From Candidatus Nanoarchaeia archaeon (GTDB lineage: Archaea; Nanobdellota; Nanobdellia; SCGC-AAA011-G17; JAFCDX01): a stretch of DNA of 64,000 nt. Each line of letters opens with the position of its first letter. The first letter of the stretch is position 1. The notes under the pieces are model-generated. The model saw only the letters and a program-made list of their open reading frames with translations, had not been told where the DNA came from and searched no databases. Position numbers and translations under genes: made by a program. The stretch is taken from the NCBI GenBank assembly GCA_028716945.1, contig JAQUOT010000001.1:62001-126000 (forward strand), written 5' to 3'. Of the stretch, positions 28,338 through 38,282 are shown piece by piece.

Positions 28338-31300
28338 TTATTTCAATTTTCTATTGAGTTTAGCTTTTTTTTCTTTTATAATTTTATTAAAAACAAAATC
28401 TAATTGTTCTTTTTTCCAACCTTTTTTAACTAAAATACTTTTAATTTGTATATCGGGTAATCTATTTGCTTGTTCTTTTTTAATATAAGCTTCCAATCTT
28501 ATTTCTGATTCCTTATTTACAAAAGGATATTTTTTCTTTGTTCCATATTTTTCATATAAATAATACCCTCCAATACCCAATACAATAATTATCAATACAA
28601 TAATAAAAATATAAAATAAAATAGGAGATTTTATTTCACAATCTGCCTTACAAGTTGTTTCTTCTCCTAAATCACAGATATTATCTCCACAAGTATATTT
28701 TTCTACAGATTCTTCTGTAATAGGTACGAATAGAAAAGTTCTTGTTTTTGATAAAGATTCTAAATCTCCAGAACTTAATTTATAAGTTATTTCTACTGAT
28801 GAAGAAGCAGGCCAACTTATAATTGGATCTGCAGCAATTATAGTAAACCCTGAACTTAAAATATTTTTATCAGTTATAGATTGCTCTGCTTCTTTAGGAA
28901 TATATTCTACTATTGAAGAACCTTGAGGTATATCTGAAACAGAAACTGTTTTCTTAACCAATCTTAAAGTTTCTTGTTCTCCAGCTAAATATTGTAAATT
29001 AACTAAATAAGCTTTTGAAGTTACCTCTATTTTGTCTTGTATTGCAAAAATATCGTTCTTAGCAGTTCCTATATCACTTACTGAAGAGAATAATTTATCT
29101 GGTATTTGGTCAGGTATAGATAACTTTGGACTAAAACCAAAATTTGAAATAGAAACTTGTGAAACAGTAGTTTTTCTTAAAGTTAATAATTTATTGTATA
29201 TTGCACTGATTTTTTGTTCTTTTGCTACACCTGTCATTATCAAAGCAGAATTATATTCTGAATTATATCCGTCAACAGCGAGTTTTGCATCATTTACTTT
29301 TTGTTTTAAATTTAAAGTAGTGGTTACAGAAGAAACATCTCCAGATAAAGAATTTAATTGTTGTAATACATTATCTAATTGTAACTTTGTAGTATCTAAC
29401 AAAGTAATCAAAGTTTGTTCTGCTGAAATAATTTCTATGGATTTTTCAAAAGTAGAAACAACACCATTAAGATCTGTTACCTGTAAAGTTATATTATAAA
29501 ATCCAATATTATCATAACTATGTTTTGCTTCTTTAATAGTTGCATTTTTTCCGTCTCCAAAATTCCAAGAAAATTTAAATCCTGTTGAATTATCTATACT
29601 AAAATTACAAGGTATGTCTGTATTTACAATTCCAGTTTCTGGGACATCTAAAGAAGCACTTGGTGTTGGAAAAACTTCTATTTCAAATTCTTTTGAAGCA
29701 TATTGTGATGTTCCATAAATCAATTTTACTTTTAAAGTATAATCTCCTTCAGATAGAGGAGTTGTTAAATTCATAAAGTCTTTATTTGTTAAATTTAAAG
29801 ATCCAGCATAATTTAATGTTTCTGGATTATAATTAACCCCTATTAATTTAGAACTACTCATTCCTCCATATTCCAAGTTCAAATTAGTTAATTGTAATTT
29901 CCCTTGAGAATTAGAAACAAAAGTCAATGGAAAGATACAATTAGCAATATTATTTATTGATGAAATATAATTACACTGAACTTCGGAAAAGGAATTTATT
30001 AAATTTACATTTTCTGTTGTACTAAATTTAGGATCAAAGGCAGCAAAATAAGCTCTTATAAAATAATCAAAACCTTCTGCATATACACAATTTTCTGGAT
30101 CGCATTTATATCCTTTATTTATTAAAGAATAATCTTCTGTTGCTATATCATAATAAGCAGCTTCATCATTATCTGCTTTTGAATAAACACAAATTAAATT
30201 ATATTCTTCATTTAAATCTACATTAGAAACGTCTATTTCGCAGGATTTCCAAGAGTAACTTGTTGAAGGTTCTTGTGAAGTACATTCTAAATTTCTAATG
30301 TTTCCTTCTTTATCATCAAATTCTGTAGAATAACCAAGAGCTCCATCATGTCTTATTCTAAAGTTTAATTGTCCACCTGTTTGTGAAGTTTTTTTAACAT
30401 AAGCTTCTAACAAATATTTTTTTGTTTTGGGTAATTTAACTCTTTCACAATATTCGTATCTTTCTCCACCATAAATTTTATAGGTTTCTGATGAAGGAAT
30501 TAATGAAGCTAAATAATCTGAATTAATTTTTTGATAAATAACTGCTCCAGAACCATCTAATTTCAAAGGACCTGTATATTCCCAATCATATTTTCCATCT
30601 GCTTGATTTAAATCTAACTTTGGAGAATTTGGATAAAAAGAATTTTTAGGAAGTCCAGTTAAACTAAATTCTGCTTTTTGTATATCATTAACTCCTACTT
30701 GAGGTATAACTAATGCATATTTTGTTATAGTGTCTGCTTTTGCAAATTCAATAATTCTAGATTCTTCAGGAATATTTTGTCCTTTATTAGAAAGATTATA
30801 AAATTCTTTGATAGTACCACAATTTTTACATAAATCAATTAAATTTTTTGTTATTCTTTTATCTCCAACTTCTACTATTACTTTTGTTGAACTAGGTAAT
30901 CTTTTTAAATTATTAAAACTAATTAAACCTTGTATTTTTTCTCCAGGACCATAATTTTTTATTAAAGAAATATTTATTGTTGGATTTTTTGGAAGACTAA
31001 TTGAAGTTGTTGCACAAAAATCTTTACATTCGCTATCTGCACAATCCATTGAACCATCACAATCATCATCAATATTGTTAGCACATAATATTTCTGTATC
31101 TTCTGTTTCTGAAGTTGAAATACATCCAGAAACGATAGTTATTGCTCCAGTTCCAGTTGTACAGGATTTAGTTAATGAATTACAATTTGTAGCAGTACAA
31201 TATTGACTTCCAGAAACACATGTTGACCATGAAGGACAAGTTGATGTAGTATATGAACAGGTTGCTCCAGTTCCTCCACCACTTCCAATTAAACTATTAT

Positions 31301-31682
31301 CACAATTTCTAGAACAAGTAACGATAGTTCCTGAGATACAAACATTATTCAAACAAGTACAATTATAAATGCCTGCAGATAAAGCAATTTTTTTTCCCAA
31401 TTCAACATTATCGGTAATTTGAGGAAGTTCAGAAGCAGAGAGACAATTATATTCAAAAAGAGTTTTTTGATAATTAGTACAAGCATCTTTTAAAGTAAAA
31501 TTTCTTAAAATTCCATCTACTTTAAAAGAAACAACTACGCTTCCTTGGGTAAAAGGTTTATTTCCACCATCGCTATCTATACAAGTAATATCACTCACAA
31601 GATAAGGAATACTATAAACTAGATTGATAGATAGAATTAAAACAAAACAAATTAAGATTATATTACCTAATACTTTATTCAT
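28338..31682 (-). CDS. Giant surface protein with PKD domain, C-terminal TM and cytosolic tail
   Basis: Signal peptide; FKFSWNFGDGKNATIKEAKHSYDNIGFYNITLQVTD (PKD); TM near C-term. Confidence 0.75.
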   Translation of the reverse strand: MNKVLGNIILICFVLILSINLVYSIPYLVSDITCIDSDGGNKPFTQGSVVVSFKVDGILRNFTLKDACTNYQKTLFEYNCLSASELPQITDNVELGKKIALSAGIYNCTCLNNVCISGTIVTCSRNCDNSLIGSGGGTGATCSYTTSTCPSWSTCVSGSQYCTATNCNSLTKSCTTGTGAITIVSGCISTSETEDTEILCANNIDDDCDGSMDCADSECKDFCATTSISLPKNPTINISLIKNYGPGEKIQGLISFNNLKRLPSSTKVIVEVGDKRITKNLIDLCKNCGTIKEFYNLSNKGQNIPEESRIIEFAKADTITKYALVIPQVGVNDIQKAEFSLTGLPKNSFYPNSPKLDLNQADGKYDWEYTGPLKLDGSGAVIYQKINSDYLASLIPSSETYKIYGGERYEYCERVKLPKTKKYLLEAYVKKTSQTGGQLNFRIRHDGALGYSTEFDDKEGNIRNLECTSQEPSTSYSWKSCEIDVSNVDLNEEYNLICVYSKADNDEAAYYDIATEDYSLINKGYKCDPENCVYAEGFDYFIRAYFAAFDPKFSTTENVNLINSFSEVQCNYISSINNIANCIFPLTFVSNSQGKLQLTNLNLEYGGMSSSKLIGVNYNPETLNYAGSLNLTNKDFMNLTTPLSEGDYTLKVKLIYGTSQYASKEFEIEVFPTPSASLDVPETGIVNTDIPCNFSIDNSTGFKFSWNFGDGKNATIKEAKHSYDNIGFYNITLQVTDLNGVVSTFEKSIEIISAEQTLITLLDTTKLQLDNVLQQLNSLSGDVSSVTTTLNLKQKVNDAKLAVDGYNSEYNSALIMTGVAKEQKISAIYNKLLTLRKTTVSQVSISNFGFSPKLSIPDQIPDKLFSSVSDIGTAKNDIFAIQDKIEVTSKAYLVNLQYLAGEQETLRLVKKTVSVSDIPQGSSIVEYIPKEAEQSITDKNILSSGFTIIAADPIISWPASSSVEITYKLSSGDLESLSKTRTFLFVPITEESVEKYTCGDNICDLGEETTCKADCEIKSPILFYIFIIVLIIIVLGIGGYYLYEKYGTKKKYPFVNKESEIRLEAYIKKEQANRLPDIQIKSILVKKGWKKEQLDFVFNKIIKEKKAKLNRKLK

Positions 31683-31731
31683 TAAACACCCTCTTTTTTA
31701 TATATAGAATAGAATTTAGATATTTATAAAT

Positions 31732-32256
31732 TTATTCTTTGAGCTTTTTAACATTCTTTCCTAGGTTTTGAGGTATAATTAACATTTTTCCATTATTAAA
31801 GTTTTTATCTAATTCTTTTCTATCAAAATACATATCTAAAAACAATCCCAAAGCCATTACTTCAGAATGTGGCTGTCCTGTTACAGCAATATTTTTATCT
31901 GCAATTTTATAAAATTCAGGCAATACTTTTTCAGAACCAACTAAAACTAAAATATTCTTTTGTTTTTTAATGTCTTTTATTTCTTTTTGTATTTGCAAAC
32001 CATACATTGTTAGATGCACTATAAAAAAACCTTTTTTCTTTTTTTCTTCTGCTAGTTTTAATGCATCTTTTACATATTCAATTTCAAAAGGACCACCAAA
32101 ATTTTCAGTTATTTTATTAACAGTATCTTCTACATTAGAATCTTTTTGTCCAGAATAGTATATTTTAGATGCTCCAAAAGCCCTTGCTGTTAAAGCTACA
32201 TGAGTGCTAATTCTAGGGTCTCTAGACACTCTATGAGACAGTCTTAAAACTTCTAT
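31732..32256 (-). CDS. tRNA (cytidine(56)-2'-O)-methyltransferase (aTrm56)
   Basis: MIEVLRLSHRVSRDPRISTHVALTARAFGASKIYYSG; IAVTGQPHSEVMALGLFLD. Confidence 0.88.
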   Translation of the reverse strand: MEVLRLSHRVSRDPRISTHVALTARAFGASKIYYSGQKDSNVEDTVNKITENFGGPFEIEYVKDALKLAEEKKKKGFFIVHLTMYGLQIQKEIKDIKKQKNILVLVGSEKVLPEFYKIADKNIAVTGQPHSEVMALGLFLDMYFDRKELDKNFNNGKMLIIPQNLGKNVKKLKE

Positions 32257-32338
32257 CATTTTTAAAGGATATACCTCTTTTATATAAATATTTTGCAATT
32301 CCATAATGTTTTTAAATCATTAAATTCCAGAATAATAT

Positions 32339-33214
32339 ATGATAAAACAGCAAGTAGAAGAATTTTATAACAAGCATTACAAACTATTAATGATCTTGCC
32401 TTTAATAGTCGTAGCTTTATCCTTAATTAGTATTGTAAGTTTTTATGCTAAAACCGGAGATATAATTAACAAAGATATTACCTTAAAAGGAGGTATTTCT
32501 GCTACAATTTATACTGAAAAACAAGTTAATACTGCTGAAATTGAAAAAGAACTAGTAGACGCTTCTGTAAGAACTTTAACAGATTTAAGCACAGGAAAAC
32601 AAATCGGGATTTTAGTAGAAGTTTCAGGAAAAACCTCAGATGAATTAAAATCTTATTTAGAAAAAAAAGTAGATTTAACTTTAGATGATCAAAATTATTC
32701 TGTTGAAGAAACAGGTCCTTCTTTAGGAAGTTCATTTTACTCAGAATTATTAATGGTTTTATTCTTCGCTTTCATATTAATGGGAATAACTGTATTTATA
32801 ACTTTTAGAAATTTTATTCCAAGTATTGCAGTTATACAAGCAGCATTTGGAGATATGGTAATTGCTCTAGCAGCAGTCAATTTAATGGGTATGAAAATTT
32901 CAAGTGCAGGAATTGTTGCATTTTTATTAGTTATTGGTTATAGTATTGATACAGATATTTTACTAACAACAAAAGCGCTAAAAAAACACGAAGGAAAATT
33001 ATTTGATAGAATGTGGGGAGCGATGAAAACAGGAATTACTATGGTTCTTACTGCAATGGCTGCTTTAACAGTTGCAATAATCTTCAGTAATTCAGTTGTT
33101 ATAAAAGAAATGTTTACTATAATTTTGATTGCTTTATTCGCAGATCTATTCACAACTTTCTTTACAAATGCAGGAATAGTAACTTGGTATTGTAAAAAGA
33201 AGGGAATACAATGA
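32339..33214 (+). CDS. secF: Protein translocase subunit SecF
   Basis: LKGGISATIYT, GYSIDTDILLTTK, ADLFTTFFTNAGI. Confidence 0.9.
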   Translation: MIKQQVEEFYNKHYKLLMILPLIVVALSLISIVSFYAKTGDIINKDITLKGGISATIYTEKQVNTAEIEKELVDASVRTLTDLSTGKQIGILVEVSGKTSDELKSYLEKKVDLTLDDQNYSVEETGPSLGSSFYSELLMVLFFAFILMGITVFITFRNFIPSIAVIQAAFGDMVIALAAVNLMGMKISSAGIVAFLLVIGYSIDTDILLTTKALKKHEGKLFDRMWGAMKTGITMVLTAMAALTVAIIFSNSVVIKEMFTIILIALFADLFTTFFTNAGIVTWYCKKKGIQ

Positions 33215-34767
33215 AATTAGGAAAATTATTTAAAAATTGGAGAATGATTGTATTAATTTTATTTTTATTGTTCTCATATATTGTAATAAATCCTCAATTT
33301 GGAGAAAAAGGAGTTGTAATAAAATCTGTTGAACTTAATAGTACTTCTTATTTAGCAGGAATGGTAAGTCCATCTCCTTCTACAGTTCAAACTAAACTAG
33401 AAACTATAAAATCAGTAAATGGAAATACGATAACTAATTTACAAGAATATTCTAAGGCTCTCGATACAATAAAAGACGGAGAAATTATTAGACTTACTAC
33501 AGATAAAAGAGAATATGCTTTTATGAAAACAAATTATTCAGGATTAACTGTTGCTAACAAACCATTTTCTAATATTAAAAAAGGTTTAGAATTGGCTGGT
33601 GGAACAAGAGTATTAATACAACCTGAAGGAAAAGTTACTGCTCAAGAAAGAGACGATTTAATTTCTACTATGGAAAATAGATTAAACGTTTATGGTTTAT
33701 CTGATATAAAATTAAAACCTGTAAATGATTTATTTGGAAATAACTATATTTTAGTTGAAGTTGCAGGAGCATCCAAAGAAGAAGTTAGACAATTAATAGG
33801 TCAGCAAGGAAAATTCGAAGCTAAACTTGGAAACGATACTGTTTTCTCTGGAGGACAAGAAGATATTAAATTTGTATGTAGAAATGATGGTACTTGTTCT
33901 GGAATAAGAGAATGTTCTACAAATCAAGATGGATCTGAATTTTGTAAATTTGAATTCGCAATTAAATTAAGTGAAGCTGCAGCAAAAAACTTTGCAGATA
34001 TAACTTCAAAAATACCTTTAATAACAACTCCAGAAGGTTCAGAAGTTCTTGAGAAAAAATTAGACTTTTATTTAGATGATAAACAAGTTGATAGTTTGCA
34101 AGTTATGGGAGATTTAAAAGGAAAAATTGCTATGGATATTTCAATTACTGGTCCTGGAACAGGGAAAGATAGAAACGAAGCAATTTTAGATGCAGAAAAA
34201 CAAATGAAACATTTACAAACTGTTTTAATTACTGGTTCCTTGCCTACAAAATTAAACATTGTAAAATTAGATTCTATCAGTCCATTAATGGGAGAACAAT
34301 TTTTAAAAAATACCTTGCTTGTTGGAATATTAGCAATCATTGCTGTTGACTTGATTATCGTATTAAGATACAGAAATATTAAAGTTACTTCTCTTATTAT
34401 ATTAATTTCTTTAGCAGAAATTTTTATTATGTTAGGTGTAGCTGCATTCTTAAAAAATAGTTTAGATATGGCTTCAATAGCAGGAATTATTGCAGCAATT
34501 GGTACTGGAGTTAATGATCAGATTATTATTACAGATGAAGGATTAAGAAAAGAAGTTTATACTAACTGGAAGGAAAGAATCAAATCTGCATTTGGAATTA
34601 TATTTGCAGCTTTTGCAGGAATTGTAGCAGCTATGTTCCCTCTATTATTCGCAGGAGCAGGATTGTTAAGAGGATTTGCTATTATGACCATTATAGGTAT
34701 ATCTGTAGGTGTATTTATTACAAGACCTGCTTTCGCTATTATGATGGAAAATATAATGGAAGATTAA
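33211..34767 (+). CDS. secD: Protein translocase subunit SecD with PDZ-like N-terminal insertion
   Basis: IKKGLELAGGTRVLIQPE, GTGVNDQIIITDEGLRK; 4-nt overlap with secF. Confidence 0.9.
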   Translation: MKLGKLFKNWRMIVLILFLLFSYIVINPQFGEKGVVIKSVELNSTSYLAGMVSPSPSTVQTKLETIKSVNGNTITNLQEYSKALDTIKDGEIIRLTTDKREYAFMKTNYSGLTVANKPFSNIKKGLELAGGTRVLIQPEGKVTAQERDDLISTMENRLNVYGLSDIKLKPVNDLFGNNYILVEVAGASKEEVRQLIGQQGKFEAKLGNDTVFSGGQEDIKFVCRNDGTCSGIRECSTNQDGSEFCKFEFAIKLSEAAAKNFADITSKIPLITTPEGSEVLEKKLDFYLDDKQVDSLQVMGDLKGKIAMDISITGPGTGKDRNEAILDAEKQMKHLQTVLITGSLPTKLNIVKLDSISPLMGEQFLKNTLLVGILAIIAVDLIIVLRYRNIKVTSLIILISLAEIFIMLGVAAFLKNSLDMASIAGIIAAIGTGVNDQIIITDEGLRKEVYTNWKERIKSAFGIIFAAFAGIVAAMFPLLFAGAGLLRGFAIMTIIGISVGVFITRPAFAIMMENIMED

Positions 34768-34804
34768 AAGATAGGTTTTTAAAGGTGATTACGGGGGTTA
34801 GAGT

Positions 34805-35089
34805 ATGGAATATAAAACAAAGGCACTAATAATAGGAAGGAAGAAAGGATTCATGGGTTTTAAAAAATTAGAACCTTTTATTGAATTATGTGATGTAAAT
34901 GATCCGCATAAAAGTCCTGACTGCCCTAAAAAAATATTAGAATTTCCAAAATGCAAAGAAGTTAAAATTATAAATGGAAATGTAAAATATATGGTTGCAG
35001 GAAATGACTTAATTATCAATGATTTAGAAAAAGTAACAATAGAAGAGCACAATAGTGATTTGATAGTAAAATGCGTTCATAAACTTTAA
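34805..35089 (+). CDS. Hypothetical protein
   Basis: 94-aa ORF. Confidence 0.5.
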   Translation: MEYKTKALIIGRKKGFMGFKKLEPFIELCDVNDPHKSPDCPKKILEFPKCKEVKIINGNVKYMVAGNDLIINDLEKVTIEEHNSDLIVKCVHKL

Positions 35090-35139
35090 AACGTTAGATT
35101 TTTAAATAAGTAATTCTTAATATTAATAGAGGTGATTTA

Positions 35140-35286
35140 ATGGTATTAGATGGAAATACATATCTGTTGCTTTTAATTCTAGGTTTAAGTCTAGGAAATT
35201 TATATGGACTAAAAAGAATATTTATCCTAGAACAGAAAATTGAAGCATTAGATCTAAGTATTGCAAGATTAAGAAGAAAAAGATAA
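35140..35286 (+). CDS. 48-aa small membrane protein
   Basis: MVLDGNTYLLLLILGLSLGNLYGLKRIFILEQKIEALDLSIARLRRKR; preceded by GAGGTGATTTA RBS. Confidence 0.55.
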   Translation: MVLDGNTYLLLLILGLSLGNLYGLKRIFILEQKIEALDLSIARLRRKR

Positions 35287-35289
35287 TTA

Positions 35290-35457
35290 TTAATAAGGTA
35301 ATTTTGGTTGTCTGCGATATAAATGATATTGTCTAGGGTCTACTGGGGTTTTTTCAATTTCTTTTTCTAATTCTGAAGGTTTAACATTTTCTCCTATATT
35401 AATTTTGAATAAAGGTAAATATGAAAAATAAAATGTAAGTTGTTTTGGTTGTCTCAT
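35290..35457 (-). CDS. Small hypothetical protein
   Basis: MRQPKQLTFYFSYLPLFKINIGENVKPSELEKEIEKTPVDPRQYHLYRRQPKLPY; TATA-like TTATATATAA upstream. Confidence 0.45.
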   Translation of the reverse strand: MRQPKQLTFYFSYLPLFKINIGENVKPSELEKEIEKTPVDPRQYHLYRRQPKLPY

Positions 35458-35554
35458 TTTCAAAAGAAACAAGAATTTATATATAAGTTTTATTGTTGTT
35501 GTAAATATATTTTAAAATCATAAACCTTTTAAACAAATTTTATTTGTAAAATAG

Positions 35555-36013
35555 ATGTTACCTACAATACATATACTATTAACTTTGCCCTTTTGTTTTA
35601 TTTTGTATCACTATTTTCATGTTTCTTTATTAAATAATCTAATTGTATTTTTTTCTGCATGGTTATTTGATGTAGACCATTATATTTGGTTTGTAGTTAG
35701 AAAAAGAAGTCTTTCTTTGAAAAAATGTTATCATTATCATCACCCTTGGCCAAGCAGAGAAAGAGATTTGCTACATTTTTGTCATACCATAGAATTTTAT
35801 ATTATATTATTAATATTAAGTTTATTTATAAAAGAATTTATTTATGTATTTATAGGAGCAGCTTATCATATGCTTTGGGATATAGTAAGAAAAAGTTATT
35901 TAGTATATTATAAGAAAAAGACTTTCTTAAAAGGAGTAAGAGCAGGATCTACAATAATGTGGATAAAAAGGCACTATTCTCCTTCGAAATCAACCAAACT
36001 AAAAACTTTATAA
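35555..36013 (+). CDS. Membrane-bound metal-dependent hydrolase-like protein
   Basis: AWLFDVDHYIWFV, KCYHYHHPWPSRERDLLHFCHTIEF, AAYHMLWDIV. Confidence 0.55.
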   Translation: MLPTIHILLTLPFCFILYHYFHVSLLNNLIVFFSAWLFDVDHYIWFVVRKRSLSLKKCYHYHHPWPSRERDLLHFCHTIEFYIILLILSLFIKEFIYVFIGAAYHMLWDIVRKSYLVYYKKKTFLKGVRAGSTIMWIKRHYSPSKSTKLKTL

Positions 36014-36504
36014 CCTGCCTTTTCTAGTTTCTTTCTTCCACCCAATTCAGGCAAGTCTACTATGAAAGAACATTCAAGAATATTACCACCAAGTTTTTCA
36101 ACTAATTTACATGAAGCTAAAGCAGTACCGCCAGTTGCAATTAAATCATCAAAAATTAAAACTTTATCTTCTGGTCTAATTGCATCCTTGTGAATCTCAA
36201 TTTTATCTGTTCCATATTCCAAATCATATTCTTCAGAAACAACTTCTGCAGGTAATTTACCTTTTTTTCTTATAGGAACAAAACCAACATTCAATCTATG
36301 TGCTAAAACAGAACCTGTAATAAATCCTCTTGCTTCTATTCCAATAACAACATCAACCTTAGAATCTTTGTATCTTTCATACAATAAATCAATCATATGT
36401 TTAAAACCATGAGCATCTTTTAACAATGTCGTAACATCTCTAAACATAACCCCTTGCTTAGGCCAATTTGGTACTGTTCTTATTTTTTCCTTGATTTTAT
36501 GCAT
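35974..36504 (-). CDS. apt: Adenine phosphoribosyltransferase
   Basis: IRTVPNWPKQGVMFRDVTTLLKD; VLIFDDLIATGGTALASCKLVEKLGG. Confidence 0.95.
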   Translation of the reverse strand: MHKIKEKIRTVPNWPKQGVMFRDVTTLLKDAHGFKHMIDLLYERYKDSKVDVVIGIEARGFITGSVLAHRLNVGFVPIRKKGKLPAEVVSEEYDLEYGTDKIEIHKDAIRPEDKVLIFDDLIATGGTALASCKLVEKLGGNILECSFIVDLPELGGRKKLEKAGYKVFSLVDFEGE

Positions 36505-36579
36505 AAATTTAGAAATATTAACTGGTTTTTATAGATTATGGTGATAGAATTACAAAAACAGATAGGTTTATATATATGT

Positions 36580-36593
36580 TTCATTTATATGAA
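36580..36593. promoter_or_regulatory. Inverted repeat TTCAT-TTAT-ATGAA upstream of MNT-HEPN pair
   Basis: Perfect 5-bp arms between the TATA-like GTTTATATATA and the MNT start codon. Confidence 0.45.
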
Positions 36594-36608
36594 TATATGT
36601 TCAATAAA

Positions 36609-37139
36609 ATGAATTTAACTTCATCAGAACTAGAACTTTTAAATTATCTAGTTACTAATCCAGAAGCTTCATACTGTAAAAAAATTTCAAAAGAAACCAA
36701 GATTAGTGCAGGTGCAACAAGCCAAAGTTTAAGAAAATTAAATAAACTAAACTTAATAAAAAAAGAAATAAAAGGAAGAGAAGTATATTATTCTGTAAAT
36801 ATTCTAGAACCACTAATAAAACATTTTAAAATATTTTCAAACTTATTTTTAATAAATCCATTAATAAATAAATTAAAAGATAAATCCAAAAAAATAATAT
36901 TATTTGGAAGTTTTTCTAAAGGAGAAGATACTACTGAAAGTGATATTGATATATTTATACTCACTGATAAAAAAACAGAAATTAAAGAAATAATACATAA
37001 TAATTTAATAAAATTTAAAAAAGTCTCTCCAATCATAACAGATTCTAATGAATTTATAATATTAAAAAATAAAGATAAAGCTTTATATAATCAAATAAAT
37101 GAAGGTATAGTAATTTGGTCTGAAAAAGATGAGTATTGA
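36609..37139 (+). CDS. wHTH-MNT nucleotidyltransferase (antitoxin-like)
   Basis: N-terminal winged helix; KIILFGSFSKGEDTTESDIDIFIL (GSxxxG..SDIDI); followed by HEPN gene. Confidence 0.8.
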   Translation: MNLTSSELELLNYLVTNPEASYCKKISKETKISAGATSQSLRKLNKLNLIKKEIKGREVYYSVNILEPLIKHFKIFSNLFLINPLINKLKDKSKKIILFGSFSKGEDTTESDIDIFILTDKKTEIKEIIHNNLIKFKKVSPIITDSNEFIILKNKDKALYNQINEGIVIWSEKDEY

Positions 37140-37557
37140 ATTTAAAAGATTATTGGAAAAAGGAAAAATAGAAAAGAAAGAAATAGATAAAGATATGATT
37201 AATAAAGAAATTGAAGGAGCAGAATATGACTTAGAAACCTCAGAAGAGTCAATAAACAACGAAGATTTTAAATGGGCTACAATTCAAGCTTACTATTCTA
37301 TGTTTCATTCTATAAGGGCTTTAATTTACTTTAAGGGTTATAGAGAAAATTCACATTATGCTCTACTTATTGCTTTTAAAGAATTGTATGTTCACTCAGG
37401 TTTAATAGATAAAAGATTTTCAAATTATTTCGAAGAGGCTATGGATCTAAGAGAAAGTGCAGATTATAATCTAACCTTTTCTGAAAATTCTGCAAAAGAA
37501 GTTTTAAAAAGGGCTAAAGAAATGCTTATAGAAATTAAAAAACTTATAAAATGGTAA
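37129..37557 (+). CDS. HEPN domain protein
   Basis: AYYSMFHSIRALIYFKGYRENSHYALLIAFKELY; overlaps MNT gene. Confidence 0.8.
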   Translation: MSIEFKRLLEKGKIEKKEIDKDMINKEIEGAEYDLETSEESINNEDFKWATIQAYYSMFHSIRALIYFKGYRENSHYALLIAFKELYVHSGLIDKRFSNYFEEAMDLRESADYNLTFSENSAKEVLKRAKEMLIEIKKLIKW

Positions 37558-38282
37558 AATTAAGGTTACATCAGGTATTATCCAAATCAGGAGCTTTTAG
37601 GACTAAGGATGAGGTACTGAGAGCTATAAGAAATAATGAAATTAAGATAAGAAATGAGATAATTACTAATCCAAACTATAGAGTTGATACAAAAGAAACC
37701 AATGTTTATCATAATGAGGTTAGATTAGAACCAGCTAAAAAAGTTTATTATTTATTTAACAAACCAAAAAAAATCAGCTGCCAGAAAAATGAGCCAAAAT
37801 CTATTTATAATATTATAGAAAGAGAATTAAAGGTTGATGAAGCAACAAGAAGATCTTGTTTTACTGTAGGGAGATTAGATGTAGATTCTTCAGGACTAAT
37901 AATAATAACAAATGATGGTATGTTGGCTTCTAAAATTTCAAATCCAAAAAATAAAATAAAAAAATCTTATCAAGTTTTATTAGATAGAGATATTTCAGAT
38001 TATGATTTAGCAAAATTAGATACAGGAGTAGTTATTCAATTAGACGATAAAGATTATAAAACAAGACCTGCAAAAGCACATAAGATTGGTCCTAAAGAAA
38101 TAATAATTACTATAAAAGAAGGTAAAAAAAGACAGATAAGAAGAATGTTTGGTGCTTTGGGTTATACTGTTAAAGAATTAAAAAGAATTTCTATAGGAAA
38201 AATAAAATTAGAAAAATTAGGATTGAGACAATTTAAAGAAATTCCTAAAGACGAAATCTATGACAAATTATTCAAAGATTAA
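37551..38282 (+). CDS. RsuA/RluB-family pseudouridine synthase
   Basis: S4 domain; CFTVGRLDVDSSGLIIITNDGMLASKI; EGKKRQIRRMFGALGYTVKEL. Confidence 0.9.
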   Translation: MVKLRLHQVLSKSGAFRTKDEVLRAIRNNEIKIRNEIITNPNYRVDTKETNVYHNEVRLEPAKKVYYLFNKPKKISCQKNEPKSIYNIIERELKVDEATRRSCFTVGRLDVDSSGLIIITNDGMLASKISNPKNKIKKSYQVLLDRDISDYDLAKLDTGVVIQLDDKDYKTRPAKAHKIGPKEIIITIKEGKKRQIRRMFGALGYTVKELKRISIGKIKLEKLGLRQFKEIPKDEIYDKLFKD

